Below, in pieces: positions 40,302-49,464 of a stretch of DNA of 64,000 bases (position 1 is the first letter of the stretch; every line of letters begins with the position of its first letter). This stretch comes from Lachnospiraceae bacterium (GTDB taxonomy: Bacteria > Bacillota > Clostridia > Lachnospirales > Lachnospiraceae), in NCBI GenBank assembly GCA_017622875.1, contig JAGAQG010000063.1, positions 1 through 64,000 on the forward strand, written 5' to 3'. The notes under the pieces are model-generated. The model was not told where the DNA came from and made no database searches. It was given only the letters and a program-made list of their open reading frames with translations. Position numbers and translations under genes: made by a program.

Positions 40302-41789
40302 TTGCTGTCAAGTCGTCAAAAAACAATTATTCTGTATGTATTAGGACATCCGGAGGGTGTTTCCGGGAAAAAGCTTTCTGAACATTTTCATGCCAGTGAA
40401 AAAACCATCAGAAAAGATCTTTCGATGGCAAATCAGTGGTTAAGATCGGAAGGCTTTGAGATTCGTGCGTCTCAAAGAAATGGATATTACATCGCTGGAG
40501 AAAACCGCGGCCGAATCAACGATCTTTTGGAGGAACAGTGTTATTTCGTAAAAGGAATGGAAAGCCAGACGCCTTTAGAGCGCAGACTTTCTGTGATGGA
40601 TCGTGCGCTTGGAAGGCCGGGAAGTAGTCTGGATGTGATTGCAGAGTACCTGCACGTGCCTGAAAATACAATCTATAAAGATATCTCTTATATGGAAAAG
40701 TTGTTTGAGGAGGAATACGGACTTCCGGGAATGGTGGTGCAAAATCATCAGATCTATATGAAAGCCGGAGAGAAAGAAATCCGAAAACTTGTGTTTCGAA
40801 TCATCGAAGGCTGTATCGTAACAAACGGGCAGTTGATGGATAATTCTCTGTATCACCTGATGCGCGGCATTGTAAACTTAAAAGAGATTAATACCTTCTA
40901 TCAATATGTCGTAGAGTTCTGTAAGGAGAGGAAAATCGTGGTCTCCGATCAGGTGCTCTATATGGCAGCCTGGAAGATATTTTATGTAAATGTCCGAAGA
41001 GAAGAAACACATTTCATGGAAGATTCAGAATGGATTTTCAGACAAGATCAGTTGGCAGATTTTCTGCAATACATGAATCAGACGCTGTTTCTGGAGATGG
41101 AAGACTGCGATCTGGAATTTATATATCAGGAATTAGAAAGAATCGGATTTCCGACCGGAAAAGACGAGACAGATGAAAAACTCAGAGAGCTGCTTGACGG
41201 ATTTTATCATCAGGTCAATGAAAAATACCAGATTTCCTTTGACGAGAATGCAGAGCTGAAAGCAGATTTTGAAAAGGATGTAGCATGTCTGGTAAAAAGA
41301 ATCCTGTCAGACAGTCAGATTTCCAGAATTCCGGGTACGAAGAGTGTAATTTCCGGATCCGATGAGGAAAATGAAATTCCAAAACAGGCAGTTGGCATTC
41401 TGACAGATATGCTTTTTAATGAATACGGAAAAAAAGTAAATAGTTTCGAAACGGAAAGACTTTTGGAATATATCCACGCAGTAGGATGGAAAACGGAAAC
41501 AGAACTTCATGTTCTGGTGATTTATGGTGCTGATAAGGGTTGGTATCATCGTGTATGCCGCTGGATTGGAGAAAAGTTCAGAGGTATTGTACAGATTTGC
41601 GGTGCATGTCCATTGTATCTTTTGGAGGATGAGTGCATCAAAGTAAAACCGGATCTGGTAATCACACCACAGACCATGGATGTTCAATTCCAGATCCCAC
41701 AGCTCGTTTTTTCGGGAGTTCCATCAGAGACAGAGGAACGAAGAGTTTATACCTTCTTAGAAGGAATTATGAAAAATAAGAATCATTGA
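40302..41789 (+). CDS. PRD-containing transcriptional regulator (BglG/MtlR-like)
   Basis: The 495-residue protein has two N-terminal helix-turn-helix units (GKKLSEHFHASEKTIRKDL and LDVIAEYLHVPENTIYKDIS). PRD-like helical regions run about 150-370, with histidines that PTS proteins could phosphorylate. A C-terminal IIB-like Rossmann segment follows from about 400 (LHVLVIYGADKGWYHRV). It probably senses PTS activity and controls this operon. I choose the TTG at 40302 because AGAGGGGGAG lies seven bases upstream; an ATG at 40269 in the same frame has no ribosome site. It sits 62 bases after the IIC gene. Confidence 0.82.
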   Translation: MLSSRQKTIILYVLGHPEGVSGKKLSEHFHASEKTIRKDLSMANQWLRSEGFEIRASQRNGYYIAGENRGRINDLLEEQCYFVKGMESQTPLERRLSVMDRALGRPGSSLDVIAEYLHVPENTIYKDISYMEKLFEEEYGLPGMVVQNHQIYMKAGEKEIRKLVFRIIEGCIVTNGQLMDNSLYHLMRGIVNLKEINTFYQYVVEFCKERKIVVSDQVLYMAAWKIFYVNVRREETHFMEDSEWIFRQDQLADFLQYMNQTLFLEMEDCDLEFIYQELERIGFPTGKDETDEKLRELLDGFYHQVNEKYQISFDENAELKADFEKDVACLVKRILSDSQISRIPGTKSVISGSDEENEIPKQAVGILTDMLFNEYGKKVNSFETERLLEYIHAVGWKTETELHVLVIYGADKGWYHRVCRWIGEKFRGIVQICGACPLYLLEDECIKVKPDLVITPQTMDVQFQIPQLVFSGVPSETEERRVYTFLEGIMKNKNH

Positions 41790-41815
41790 TCAGTGTAATG
41801 CTAAATGGAGGTTGT

Positions 41816-42550
41816 ATGGCGACAATACATAACGAGGCTGCTTTAGAGGAGATCGCGCAGGTAGTTCTGATGCCGGGAGATCCTCAGAGAGCAAAGCTGA
41901 TCGCTGAAAACTATCTGGAAGATGCCAGATTATTTAATCAGGTTCGCGGAATGTACGGATATACCGGCTGGTATCAGGGAGAGCGGATTTCAGTCATGGG
42001 AAGCGGCATGGGCGCACCTTCCATGGGGATTTATTCCCATGAGCTATTTCGCAAATATGATGTCAATACGATCATTCGTATAGGGTCCTGCGGAGCATTC
42101 TCAGAAGAAATATCCATGAGAGAGATTCTTCTGGTGGAAAGCTCCTGGAGTGAGTCAACTTTCGCAAGAACCTATGACGGAGATGAAAACGATACACAGT
42201 ACGCATCTGCCTTGCTGAATCAGGAAATTCTGAATGCTGCAAAGATATGCGGAAAAGAATTAAAGCCTGCAAAGGTTCATTCGACGGACTGTTTTTATCG
42301 AATGGACAAGGAGGCGAACTTTAAGATCCGTGACCGCTATGGATGTGTTGCGGAAGAGATGGAAAGCTTTGCGCTTTTCCATATTGCACAGGCAGCCGGA
42401 AAACATGCGGCGACTCTGTTAACGGTAAGCGATCATTCGATCACTCATGAAAAGCTTTCTTCCGAAGAACGTAGACGCTCTTTTGAAGATATGATGGAAA
42501 TCGCACTTTATGCGGCGGCACAGAGAACAAAAAAATTAAAAGAAAAATAA
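41816..42550 (+). CDS. deoD: Purine-nucleoside phosphorylase (DeoD family)
   Basis: The 244-residue phosphorylase cleaves nucleosides with phosphate to base and (deoxy)ribose-1-phosphate. DeoD motifs are VLMPGDPQRAKLIAENYL near residue 14, GSGMGAPSMGIYSHELF, IIRIGSCGAF, the ribose-binding EEMESFALF and the catalytic-Asp segment LTVSDHSITHE. Length is canonical for the hexameric trimer-of-dimers type. The ATG at 41816 follows GGAGG. It lies inside a PTS operon, between the regulator and IIB, which is unusual and suggests that the transported compound is nucleoside-related. That link is inference. Confidence 0.9.
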   Translation: MATIHNEAALEEIAQVVLMPGDPQRAKLIAENYLEDARLFNQVRGMYGYTGWYQGERISVMGSGMGAPSMGIYSHELFRKYDVNTIIRIGSCGAFSEEISMREILLVESSWSESTFARTYDGDENDTQYASALLNQEILNAAKICGKELKPAKVHSTDCFYRMDKEANFKIRDRYGCVAEEMESFALFHIAQAAGKHAATLLTVSDHSITHEKLSSEERRRSFEDMMEIALYAAAQRTKKLKEK

Positions 42551-42600
42551 AATATTTTTTTTTGCGCCGCCAGGGGCGAAGTGCGGAAAGGAGTTTCATA

Positions 42601-42897
42601 ATGAAAATTTTATTATGTTGTAATGCTGGAATGTCAAGTTCAATTCTGGTAAAAAAGATTCGCGAAGCTGCTGAAAAGAGAGGCATGGAAATTACGATCC
42701 AGGCAGTTGCAAATGCGGGAATCAAAGACGAAGTTGGTAAATGGGATGTTTGTCTCGTAGGACCGCAGCTGATGTATGCAGTTTCAAACATCAAATCACA
42801 GTTAAATATTCCGGTTGCAAGCATTGAACCACGTACTTATGCGCTGGCAGATGGCGACAAAGCGCTTGATTTTGCAATCAGTTTAATTAAAGGCTAG
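42601..42897 (+). CDS. PTS subunit IIB, lactose/cellobiose family
   Basis: The 98-residue soluble protein starts MKILLCCNAGMSSSILV, in which Cys7 before the NAGMSSS loop is the phosphorylated residue of Lac-family IIB. The rest is a Rossmann-like fold of typical length. It takes phosphate from IIA and passes it to the substrate carried by IIC. The ATG at 42601 follows AAAGGAG; the frame extends upstream without a start signal. IIA begins nine bases later. Confidence 0.92.
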   Translation: MKILLCCNAGMSSSILVKKIREAAEKRGMEITIQAVANAGIKDEVGKWDVCLVGPQLMYAVSNIKSQLNIPVASIEPRTYALADGDKALDFAISLIKG

Positions 42898-42906
42898 GAA
42901 ATTATT

Positions 42907-43230
42907 ATGGCAGATATCAGTAAGATCACTGAAACAGCGATGATCCTCATCACTTATTCAGGGATGGCAAAGTCCTGTTATATGGAAGCAATGGCTTTGG
43001 CTAAACAGGGAAAATTTGAGGAAGCGGACGCAAAGATCACAGAAGGTGACGGATATTTTGTGGAAGCGCATCATGGACATGGAGAGCTTCTTCAGGAAGA
43101 AATGTCTACAGAAGAATCTCAGGCAAGTCTTTTGATGACACATGCAGAAGATCAGTTGATGGGAGCAGAATCTTTAAAGATCGTAATCCTGGAACTGATC
43201 GATATTTATAAAAAATTGGAGGAAAACTAA
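42907..43230 (+). CDS. PTS subunit IIA, lactose/cellobiose family
   Basis: The 107-residue helical protein has the Lac-family IIA layout. The acceptor histidine lies in FVEAHHGHGELLQEE (about residues 57-60), and the metal-coordinating aspartate segment is MTHAEDQLMGAE near residue 80. It forms a trimer and carries phosphate from HPr to IIB. Position and length agree with LacF/CelC types. The next gene starts two bases after its stop, so that protein is co-produced with the PTS. Confidence 0.92.
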   Translation: MADISKITETAMILITYSGMAKSCYMEAMALAKQGKFEEADAKITEGDGYFVEAHHGHGELLQEEMSTEESQASLLMTHAEDQLMGAESLKIVILELIDIYKKLEEN

Positions 43231-43231
43231 A

Positions 43232-43837
43232 ATGGCAGCATTTAATATTTGGGCAGCATCAAAAACACTGAACGGATTTGCAACAGATGAAATCGTATCC
43301 TGCCTGCAGAAATCTATCCGCAGAGCAATGGTAGAGGAAGCATGTCAGTATGCTTACGAATTATATGTTTCAGGTCCTGTTTATCTGGAAAAAATGTGGA
43401 GAAGATTACTTACAATTTCTGTAGAAGATATCGGATTTGGTAATCTGGACGCAGCAGTACAGTTAAATGCACTGAACGAAATGCGCAAAAACTTCCCATA
43501 TGATGATGGGGATCAGCCAATGTATTTTATTCATGCAATCCGTATCCTCTGTGCAAGCACAAAGGACCGTTCCAGCGATTATCTGAAAAATATCATTATC
43601 AAAGAAGCTGCCATGGGTAAATTACCTGAAATCATGGATGTAGCACTGGATAAACATACAGTCAGAGGCCAGGAAATGGGAAGAGGTTCCAAACATTTCT
43701 TTGAGGAAGCTACAAAGGTAATTCCACAGCTTGAAATTGATAATGACTACAGAGAACGTTACGGAAAGATTCTGGAAACTTATTCTCCGGATAAAAATGT
43801 AGAAAATGCATTTAAATATAATACAGGACAGTATTAA
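43232..43837 (+). CDS. Free-standing RarA/MgsA C-terminal-domain-like protein
   Basis: The 201-residue helical protein lacks any AAA+ ATPase motifs but resembles the C-terminal tetramerisation region of RarA/MgsA (replication-associated recombination protein A). The stretch TDEIVSCLQKSIRR followed by MWRRLLTISVEDIGFGN (about 20-75) matches the HKSIRGS...RRLxRxxxEDIGLAD pattern of that domain. It lies between PTS IIA (two-base gap, GGAGG ribosome site) and an FAD dehydrogenase. No function for such a solo domain in a PTS operon is known to me. It could be a structural or regulatory partner of the neighbouring enzymes. Confidence 0.7.
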   Translation: MAAFNIWAASKTLNGFATDEIVSCLQKSIRRAMVEEACQYAYELYVSGPVYLEKMWRRLLTISVEDIGFGNLDAAVQLNALNEMRKNFPYDDGDQPMYFIHAIRILCASTKDRSSDYLKNIIIKEAAMGKLPEIMDVALDKHTVRGQEMGRGSKHFFEEATKVIPQLEIDNDYRERYGKILETYSPDKNVENAFKYNTGQY

Positions 43838-43860
43838 TTGTCGGAAAGCGGGGTAGCTAT

Positions 43861-45228
43861 ATGAACTATGATGTGATTATTATTGGCGCAGGGCCAGGAG
43901 GGATTTTTTCAGCATATGAGCTGATTAAAAAAAATCCGGAATTAAAGATCGGGGTATTTGAAGCAGGAAATGCACTGGAAAACAGAAAATGTCCGATTGA
44001 CGGGGACAAGGTAAAATCCTGTATCAAATGTAAGACTTGTGCGATTATGAGCGGCTTTGGCGGTGCAGGTGCCTTTTCTGATGGAAAGTATAATATTACC
44101 AACGATTTTGGTGGTACACTGCATGAACATATTGGTCGTGCCAAATCATTGGAACTGATGAGATATGTAGATGACATCAATGTTGCATATGGCGGAGAAA
44201 AGACCCGTATGTTTTCTACAGCAGGTACAAAATTTAAAAAGATCTGTATTCAGAACAAATTAAAGCTTCTGGATGCATCTGTTCGTCATCTGGGAACCGA
44301 TATTAACTATGTTGTTCTGGAAAATCTTTATGCCGAACTGAAAGAAAAAATGGATTTCTATTTCAGAACTCCGGTTGAAAAGATTGAGATCGTTGATGGA
44401 AAATACAGAGTCTTCTATAAGGATGAATATTCAGACTGCGATAAATGTATCGTTTCTGTCGGAAGAATCGGAAGCAAGTGGATGGAAAAAGTTTGTAATG
44501 AACTGGACATCCCGACAAAATCAAACCGTGTAGACATCGGTGTGCGTGTAGAGCTTCCTGCAGTTGTTTTCTCACATCTGACAGATGAACTTTATGAAAG
44601 TAAGATCGTTTACCGCACAGAAAAATTTGAAGATAATGTACGTACTTTCTGTATGAACCCAAATGGTGCAGTTGTAAATGAAAATACCAACGGAATCGTA
44701 ACTGTAAACGGACACAGCTACGAAGATCCTGCACAGCATACTGAAAATACAAACTTTGCACTTCTTGTTGCAAAACATTTTTCAGAACCGTTCAAAGACA
44801 GTAACGGATACGGTGAAAGTATCGCAAGACTTTCCAACATGCTTGGTGGAGGAGTTATTGTACAGAGATTCGGTGATCTGGTTCGAGGACGAAGAAGTAC
44901 TGTAAAACGAATCGAAGAAGGACTTGTTACACCGACACTGGCAGCAACACCAGGTGATTTAAGTCTTGTACTTCCAAAACGAATCCTGGATGGTATTATT
45001 GAAATGATCTATGCACTGGATAAAATTGCTCCAGGTACTGCAAATGATGATACGCTGCTTTATGGTGTAGAAGTAAAATTCTACAATATGGAAGTAGATA
45101 TTGATGAAAATCTGGAAACAAAATATCCGGGATTGTATGTCATCGGTGATGGAAGTGGTGTAACACATTCACTTTCTCATGCTTCTGCAAGTGGTGTTTA
45201 TGTAGCAAGAAGAATTTTAGAAAATTAA
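43861..45228 (+). CDS. FAD-dependent dehydrogenase (COG2509-like)
   Basis: The 455-residue flavoprotein has the FAD loop VIIIGAGPGGIFSAYEL at residues 5-21. A cysteine-rich patch CPIDGDKVKSCIKCKTCAIM (about 40-60) may hold an iron-sulfur cluster or zinc. The segment SGFGGAGAFSDGKYN follows, and the C-terminal FAD motif is GLYVIGDGSGVTHSLSHA. It is shorter than many COG2509 members because their N-terminal extension is missing. The substrate is unknown. It belongs to the PTS-phosphorylase operon, 23 bases after the RarA-C-like gene, and is followed after three bases by an AraC regulator. Confidence 0.85.
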   Translation: MNYDVIIIGAGPGGIFSAYELIKKNPELKIGVFEAGNALENRKCPIDGDKVKSCIKCKTCAIMSGFGGAGAFSDGKYNITNDFGGTLHEHIGRAKSLELMRYVDDINVAYGGEKTRMFSTAGTKFKKICIQNKLKLLDASVRHLGTDINYVVLENLYAELKEKMDFYFRTPVEKIEIVDGKYRVFYKDEYSDCDKCIVSVGRIGSKWMEKVCNELDIPTKSNRVDIGVRVELPAVVFSHLTDELYESKIVYRTEKFEDNVRTFCMNPNGAVVNENTNGIVTVNGHSYEDPAQHTENTNFALLVAKHFSEPFKDSNGYGESIARLSNMLGGGVIVQRFGDLVRGRRSTVKRIEEGLVTPTLAATPGDLSLVLPKRILDGIIEMIYALDKIAPGTANDDTLLYGVEVKFYNMEVDIDENLETKYPGLYVIGDGSGVTHSLSHASASGVYVARRILEN

Positions 45229-45231
45229 TTT

Positions 45232-46203
45232 ATGAATGAAGAACTGTTAAAGAAGCTTCGCCCGATCACGGAAGAAGAACGGAAAATTTTAGAAGAGCGA
45301 AAGGAAATTCAGAAGGAGATTTATACAGCTTCCGAAGAATTTACCATCGACAGTCGAAAAATGCTGGAAAAAGGACGTTTGATCGACATTCGAACTCACA
45401 CAAGGTTTATTCCGTTCCCGCAGCATCGGCATAATTTCATCGAAATTCTATATATGTGTGAGGGCCATACTTTTCACAGAATTGATGGAAATACAGAGAT
45501 TGAGTTAAAGGCAGGGGAGCTTCTTTTCCTGAATCAGTTATCTTATCAGGAAATTGCAGAGGCTGGAGAAAATGACATTGGAATCAATTTCATGATCCAG
45601 CCTCAATTTTTTGATCAGGTTTTGCCAATGCTGGAAAAGGGAAATGAGCTATCAGAATTTATTCTGCAGGGACTGCGTCAGAAAGGAGATGGCCCGAACT
45701 ATCTTCATTATCAGGTAGCGGATATTCTTCCTGTCCAGAATCTGGTGGAAAATCTGGTATGGAATCTGATCTATCGACCGAAAAATCATCGTCAGATGAA
45801 TCAGACCACCATGGGAATCCTGTTCATGATGCTTGCAAATCATACGGATAAGCTTGCTCAATACAATACAGATGTATATCAGGATGTGTTTGCTCCGGAA
45901 ATCCTCAAATACGTGGAAGAAGAGTATAAGACAGCAACATTAGAGGAATTGGCTGCAGAAATGAATGTGGCATTGTCCACTATGAGCAAAATTGTAAAAA
46001 AAAGTACTGGAATGACTTTCAAAGAGCTGTTAAAACAGCAGCGCCTTCTTCGTGCTACAAATCTTTTAGAGCATACAAAATTGCCGATTACAGATATCAT
46101 TGAAATGGTCGGATATGATAATACAAGTTATTTTCACCGCATTTTTAGAGAAGCCTATCAGATGAGCCCAAAACAATATAGAGATTGGAAAATAAGGACG
46201 TAA
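45232..46203 (+). CDS. AraC family transcriptional regulator with cupin sensor domain
   Basis: The 323-residue regulator has an N-terminal cupin sensor (about 55-140, with FPQHRHNFIEILYMCEGHTF and the LKAGELLFLNQ strand) and a C-terminal AraC double helix-turn-helix from about 222 (ATLEELAAEMNVALSTMSKIV, then ITDIIEMVGYDNTSYFHRIF). It starts three bases after the FAD dehydrogenase with no clear ribosome site, so translation is probably coupled. It could control the upstream PTS operon or rhaA just downstream. A terminator separates it from rhaA. Confidence 0.88.
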   Translation: MNEELLKKLRPITEEERKILEERKEIQKEIYTASEEFTIDSRKMLEKGRLIDIRTHTRFIPFPQHRHNFIEILYMCEGHTFHRIDGNTEIELKAGELLFLNQLSYQEIAEAGENDIGINFMIQPQFFDQVLPMLEKGNELSEFILQGLRQKGDGPNYLHYQVADILPVQNLVENLVWNLIYRPKNHRQMNQTTMGILFMMLANHTDKLAQYNTDVYQDVFAPEILKYVEEEYKTATLEELAAEMNVALSTMSKIVKKSTGMTFKELLKQQRLLRATNLLEHTKLPITDIIEMVGYDNTSYFHRIFREAYQMSPKQYRDWKIRT

Positions 46204-46231
46204 AATTAGTAAATTTGCGTCCTTGTTTTAT
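46194..46231 (+). terminator. Terminator after the PTS/AraC operon
   Basis: AAGGACGTAAA and AATTTGCGTCCTT pair around a short AT-rich loop, then GTTTTAT. The stem includes the AraC stop codon. Confidence 0.75.
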
Positions 46232-46310
46232 GCTTGGGGCTTGTATATAATACAATTAACAAAGCAATAGTGCTTAAATGAATCGTGATATTCTTAAGGG
46301 GGTAATTACA

Positions 46311-47579
46311 ATGTACGATGTAAAAAAAGGCTATGAATTAGCAAAAGAGTTCTACGCACAGTACGGAATCGACGTAGACAAAGCAATCGAAATCGCAGAC
46401 TCTACACCAATTTCTATGCATTGCTGGCAGGGGGATGACGTTGGCGGATTAGAATGTAAAGAAGATAAATCTTTATCAGGTGGTATCCAGACAACAGGTA
46501 ACTACCCAGGTAAAGCTACAACAGGTGCTGAACTTCGTGCAGATATCGAAGAAGCTATGAAACATATCCCAGGTGAATTAAAAGTTAATGTTCATGCAAA
46601 CTACTCTGAATCAGACGTATTTGTAGACCGTAACGAAATTGAACCAAAACATTTCCAGAAATGGGTTGACTGGGCAGTAGAAAAAGGATTAGGACTCGAC
46701 TTTAACCCTACATACTTTGCTCATCCATTAAGCACAGATAAGGGAACACTTTCCTGTGCAGATGAAAATGTACGTAAATTCTGGGTTGAACATGGTATCA
46801 GATGCCGTCAGATTGGTCAGTACTTTGCAGAAAAAACAGGTAAAACTTGTGTAATCAACCACTGGACACCAGACGGAGATAAAGAAGTACCAGTTGATAC
46901 ATTAGCTCCAAGATTAAGATTAAAACAGTCTTATGATGAAATCTTTGAAGCTACAAAAGACGTTACAGGCGTTATGGATGGTATTGAATCTAAAGTATTC
47001 GGTATCGGTGCAGAAAGCTACACAGTAGGTTCTCATGAATTCTGTATGGGATATGTAATGAGAGCAAACAAAGACCACATCATCATGACACTTGATAATG
47101 GTCATTATCATCCAACAGAAACAGTTTCTAATAAACTTTCAGGAGTTTACGCATTTGACAAACACGTATTACTTCATGTAACGCGTGCAGTTCGTTGGGA
47201 CTCTGACCACGTAGTAGGTATGGATGACGAAACAAAAGCAATCTTTGAAGAACTTGTACGTATGGGTAAATTACAGGATACTTACGTAGCAACAGACTTC
47301 TTTGATGCTTCCATCAACCGTATTGCTGCATGGGTAATCGGTATGAGAAATACAAGAAAAGCAATGCTTGCTGCATTATTACAGCCAAATGACAAGATGA
47401 AAGAAATCGAAGCTTCAGGTGATGTTACAGCAAGACTTGCATGGAAAGAAGAATTTAAAGCAGCTCCATTCTCACTCGTATGGGATTACTATTGCGAACA
47501 GAAAGGCATTAAGAAAGGCCTTGAATGGTTACTAGAAGTAAAAGCTTATGAAGAAAAAATCCTTGCTGAAAGAGCATAA
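46311..47579 (+). CDS. rhaA: L-rhamnose isomerase
   Basis: The 422-residue TIM-barrel enzyme converts L-rhamnose to L-rhamnulose. RhaA hallmarks are ISMHCWQGDDVGGLE near residue 33, VNVHANYSESD, GLDFNPTYFAHPLS, VINHWTPDGDKEVP and the metal-ligand region MTLDNGHYHPTETVS. Length is canonical. The ATG at 46311 follows AAGGGGG; an upstream in-frame ATG at 46278 precedes that ribosome site and is unlikely. A TATAAT-like box is at about 46246. rhaB (kinase) and rhaD (aldolase) are not adjacent. The rest of the rhamnose genes follow after a two-component system. Confidence 0.96.
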   Translation: MYDVKKGYELAKEFYAQYGIDVDKAIEIADSTPISMHCWQGDDVGGLECKEDKSLSGGIQTTGNYPGKATTGAELRADIEEAMKHIPGELKVNVHANYSESDVFVDRNEIEPKHFQKWVDWAVEKGLGLDFNPTYFAHPLSTDKGTLSCADENVRKFWVEHGIRCRQIGQYFAEKTGKTCVINHWTPDGDKEVPVDTLAPRLRLKQSYDEIFEATKDVTGVMDGIESKVFGIGAESYTVGSHEFCMGYVMRANKDHIIMTLDNGHYHPTETVSNKLSGVYAFDKHVLLHVTRAVRWDSDHVVGMDDETKAIFEELVRMGKLQDTYVATDFFDASINRIAAWVIGMRNTRKAMLAALLQPNDKMKEIEASGDVTARLAWKEEFKAAPFSLVWDYYCEQKGIKKGLEWLLEVKAYEEKILAERA

Positions 47580-47594
47580 AATGATATCCAAATA

Positions 47595-47630
47595 AAAAAG
47601 GTCTGTCCGAAAGGACAGATCTTTTTTTGC
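47595..47630. terminator. Bidirectional terminator between rhaA and the sensor kinase
   Basis: AAAAAGGTCTGTCC-GAAA-GGACAGATCTTTTTTT is a strong GNRA-loop hairpin with A and T tracts between convergent genes. Confidence 0.92.
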
Positions 47631-47635
47631 TATGG

Positions 47636-49462
47636 TCATATCTCATCTTCAGATTCATGAATGACTACAGGAATACGGATTTCAACTTCTGTTCCGATGC
47701 CCAGAGTGCTTCGGTAGGTAAGACCAAAATCCTGGTTATCATAATAAAGCTGGAGTCTGCGGTGTGTGTTATAAATACCGATATTGCTTCCAGATTCACT
47801 TTTTCCATCTCCGGAAAGGATTTTATCCATCTGTTCCTGTGGAATGCCGACTCCGTCATCCGATACAACGAAAACGATATCTCTGCCTTCCAGCCAGGCC
47901 ATGATAACAATACTTCCAGCTTTGGACTCTTTCCCAAGAATCCCATGAAGAATGGCATTTTCAACGATTGGCTGTAAAACAAGCTTTGGTATTTCGCAGT
48001 CCAGAATTTCATCCGGAACATCAATTAAGAAATCAATCTTATTTTCAAAACGCATATTTTGAAGTTTCACATAAAGGGATACATGATTTAATTCTTCTGC
48101 AACGGTCGTAGTAACTTCTTTTTTACTTAAGGTCAGCTTGTAAAATTTGGAAAGTGACTGTACGGCAATGGATACTTCCTCGGACTTTCCGCTTTTAGAA
48201 AGCCAGTTGATCATATCCAGCATATTATAAAGAAAATGCGGATTGATTTGCGCCTGTAAAGCACGGTATTCAGCGATTCGAAGTTCTTCTGCAGAGTGCT
48301 TCTGCTGTTCCATCAGGTTTCCGAGCTCGTCAGCCATGTAATTATAGGTGGTAATTAAATCCCCGATTTCATCACGGTCATCTGTTTCCGGCAGCTTTTC
48401 CGGGGTGGTTAAATGGGAGCCAAGACGTACGGTTCTCATCTGATTAATGACACTGGAAATCCTGCGGGTAATATTGCTGGTGGTAACCATCGGCATAATG
48501 CAGGAAATAATTAGCAAAAAAACTGAAAGCAGCAGGAATTGTCTTAACAGATTATTCTGCTCTGAGTAGACCTGACTTGCAGGGACAACAGATACCAGGT
48601 ACCAGTCTGTCTCATCAATGCTTCGATAACCCATATACATTTCCTGTTCTACAAGCACACGGGATACGAATTCCTTTTGGGTGGGAATGGTGTTTGGAAT
48701 ATCTTCATAACGCATGAAATATAAGCCCGCCAAAGATGCATTGCTATAGGAAACAAAGGATTGACGGCTGTTAATGATGTAGGCAACGCTGTCCTCTGTT
48801 CTGGAATTCTCTTTTAATATTTTCTCAAAAAGAGAAGACGAAAAATAGACTGCAATATAGGAATTTGTCCCGGCGTATTCTACGCGCTGGATAAATGCCA
48901 GGTCACCATTATTTTTAATCTCATTGGAAGAGAGATAAAACTCAGGACAAAACAGCTTTGTCATGTCTGAGGAACTGAAAATTCCATACCAGTAGGAGCC
49001 CTCTGCTTCAGAAATAGGCAGAAAGATACGGCTGTCAGGATAATCTTCCAGCAGCTTATATTTTGATTCCTCTACATAGATTTTAATATCTTTTATATGA
49101 TTTTCGCCTTCTGTACTATAGAGATAAGAAAAGAAGGCGGTGGCATCCGGAGCGTAGTCCGGGGTGTTGCGATAGGTTGTAAATCTGGTAGAACGCAGCG
49201 TATTAATATAGAAGTCCTGCTCCTTGATATTATCGGGAATCGCAGTGATTTTCGAAACAAGGGCCGTAATATTGGTATCCATCTGGTCAATTAATGATTC
49301 CTCTGTACGGATTGTATTGGAAATCAATACATCTGAAATCTGCGTAAAGAGAAAGTATGCAATCAAAAGCATTGGAATCAATACGAAAAAGATATGAGAA
49401 AGCATTAATTTCGTTTTCAGTTTAATATTTCTATTAAAGTTGTGAAGTAAGTTGCGTTTCAA
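47636..49462 (-). CDS. Sensor histidine kinase (YesM family)
   Basis: The 608-residue kinase has a first membrane helix (about 19-40), a large extracellular sensor region (about 45-300), a second helix (about 308-330) and a HAMP linker. A His_kinase domain follows with QAQINPHFLYNMLDMINWLS, in which the histidine is phosphorylated, and a GHKL ATPase with VVSDDGVGIP and SNIGIYNTHRRL. YesM kinases control carbohydrate uptake genes with YesN-type regulators. The partner gene is two bases upstream on the same strand. The adjacent CUT2 importer is the likely target. Confidence 0.92.
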   Translation of the reverse strand: MKRNLLHNFNRNIKLKTKLMLSHIFFVLIPMLLIAYFLFTQISDVLISNTIRTEESLIDQMDTNITALVSKITAIPDNIKEQDFYINTLRSTRFTTYRNTPDYAPDATAFFSYLYSTEGENHIKDIKIYVEESKYKLLEDYPDSRIFLPISEAEGSYWYGIFSSSDMTKLFCPEFYLSSNEIKNNGDLAFIQRVEYAGTNSYIAVYFSSSLFEKILKENSRTEDSVAYIINSRQSFVSYSNASLAGLYFMRYEDIPNTIPTQKEFVSRVLVEQEMYMGYRSIDETDWYLVSVVPASQVYSEQNNLLRQFLLLSVFLLIISCIMPMVTTSNITRRISSVINQMRTVRLGSHLTTPEKLPETDDRDEIGDLITTYNYMADELGNLMEQQKHSAEELRIAEYRALQAQINPHFLYNMLDMINWLSKSGKSEEVSIAVQSLSKFYKLTLSKKEVTTTVAEELNHVSLYVKLQNMRFENKIDFLIDVPDEILDCEIPKLVLQPIVENAILHGILGKESKAGSIVIMAWLEGRDIVFVVSDDGVGIPQEQMDKILSGDGKSESGSNIGIYNTHRRLQLYYDNQDFGLTYRSTLGIGTEVEIRIPVVIHESEDEI

Positions 49463-49464
49463 TT

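Noticed and set aside
42551-42600. T-run and GC-rich stretch between the phosphorylase and IIB genes considered as a terminator
   Set aside because: The T run precedes the GC-rich part on the + strand and the stem pairs poorly; IIB, IIA and the rest are most simply co-transcribed.
47627-47977. A 116-codon + strand frame antisense to the sensor kinase
   Set aside because: It lies inside the kinase ATPase domain in another frame, begins within the terminator region and has no protein-like pattern.
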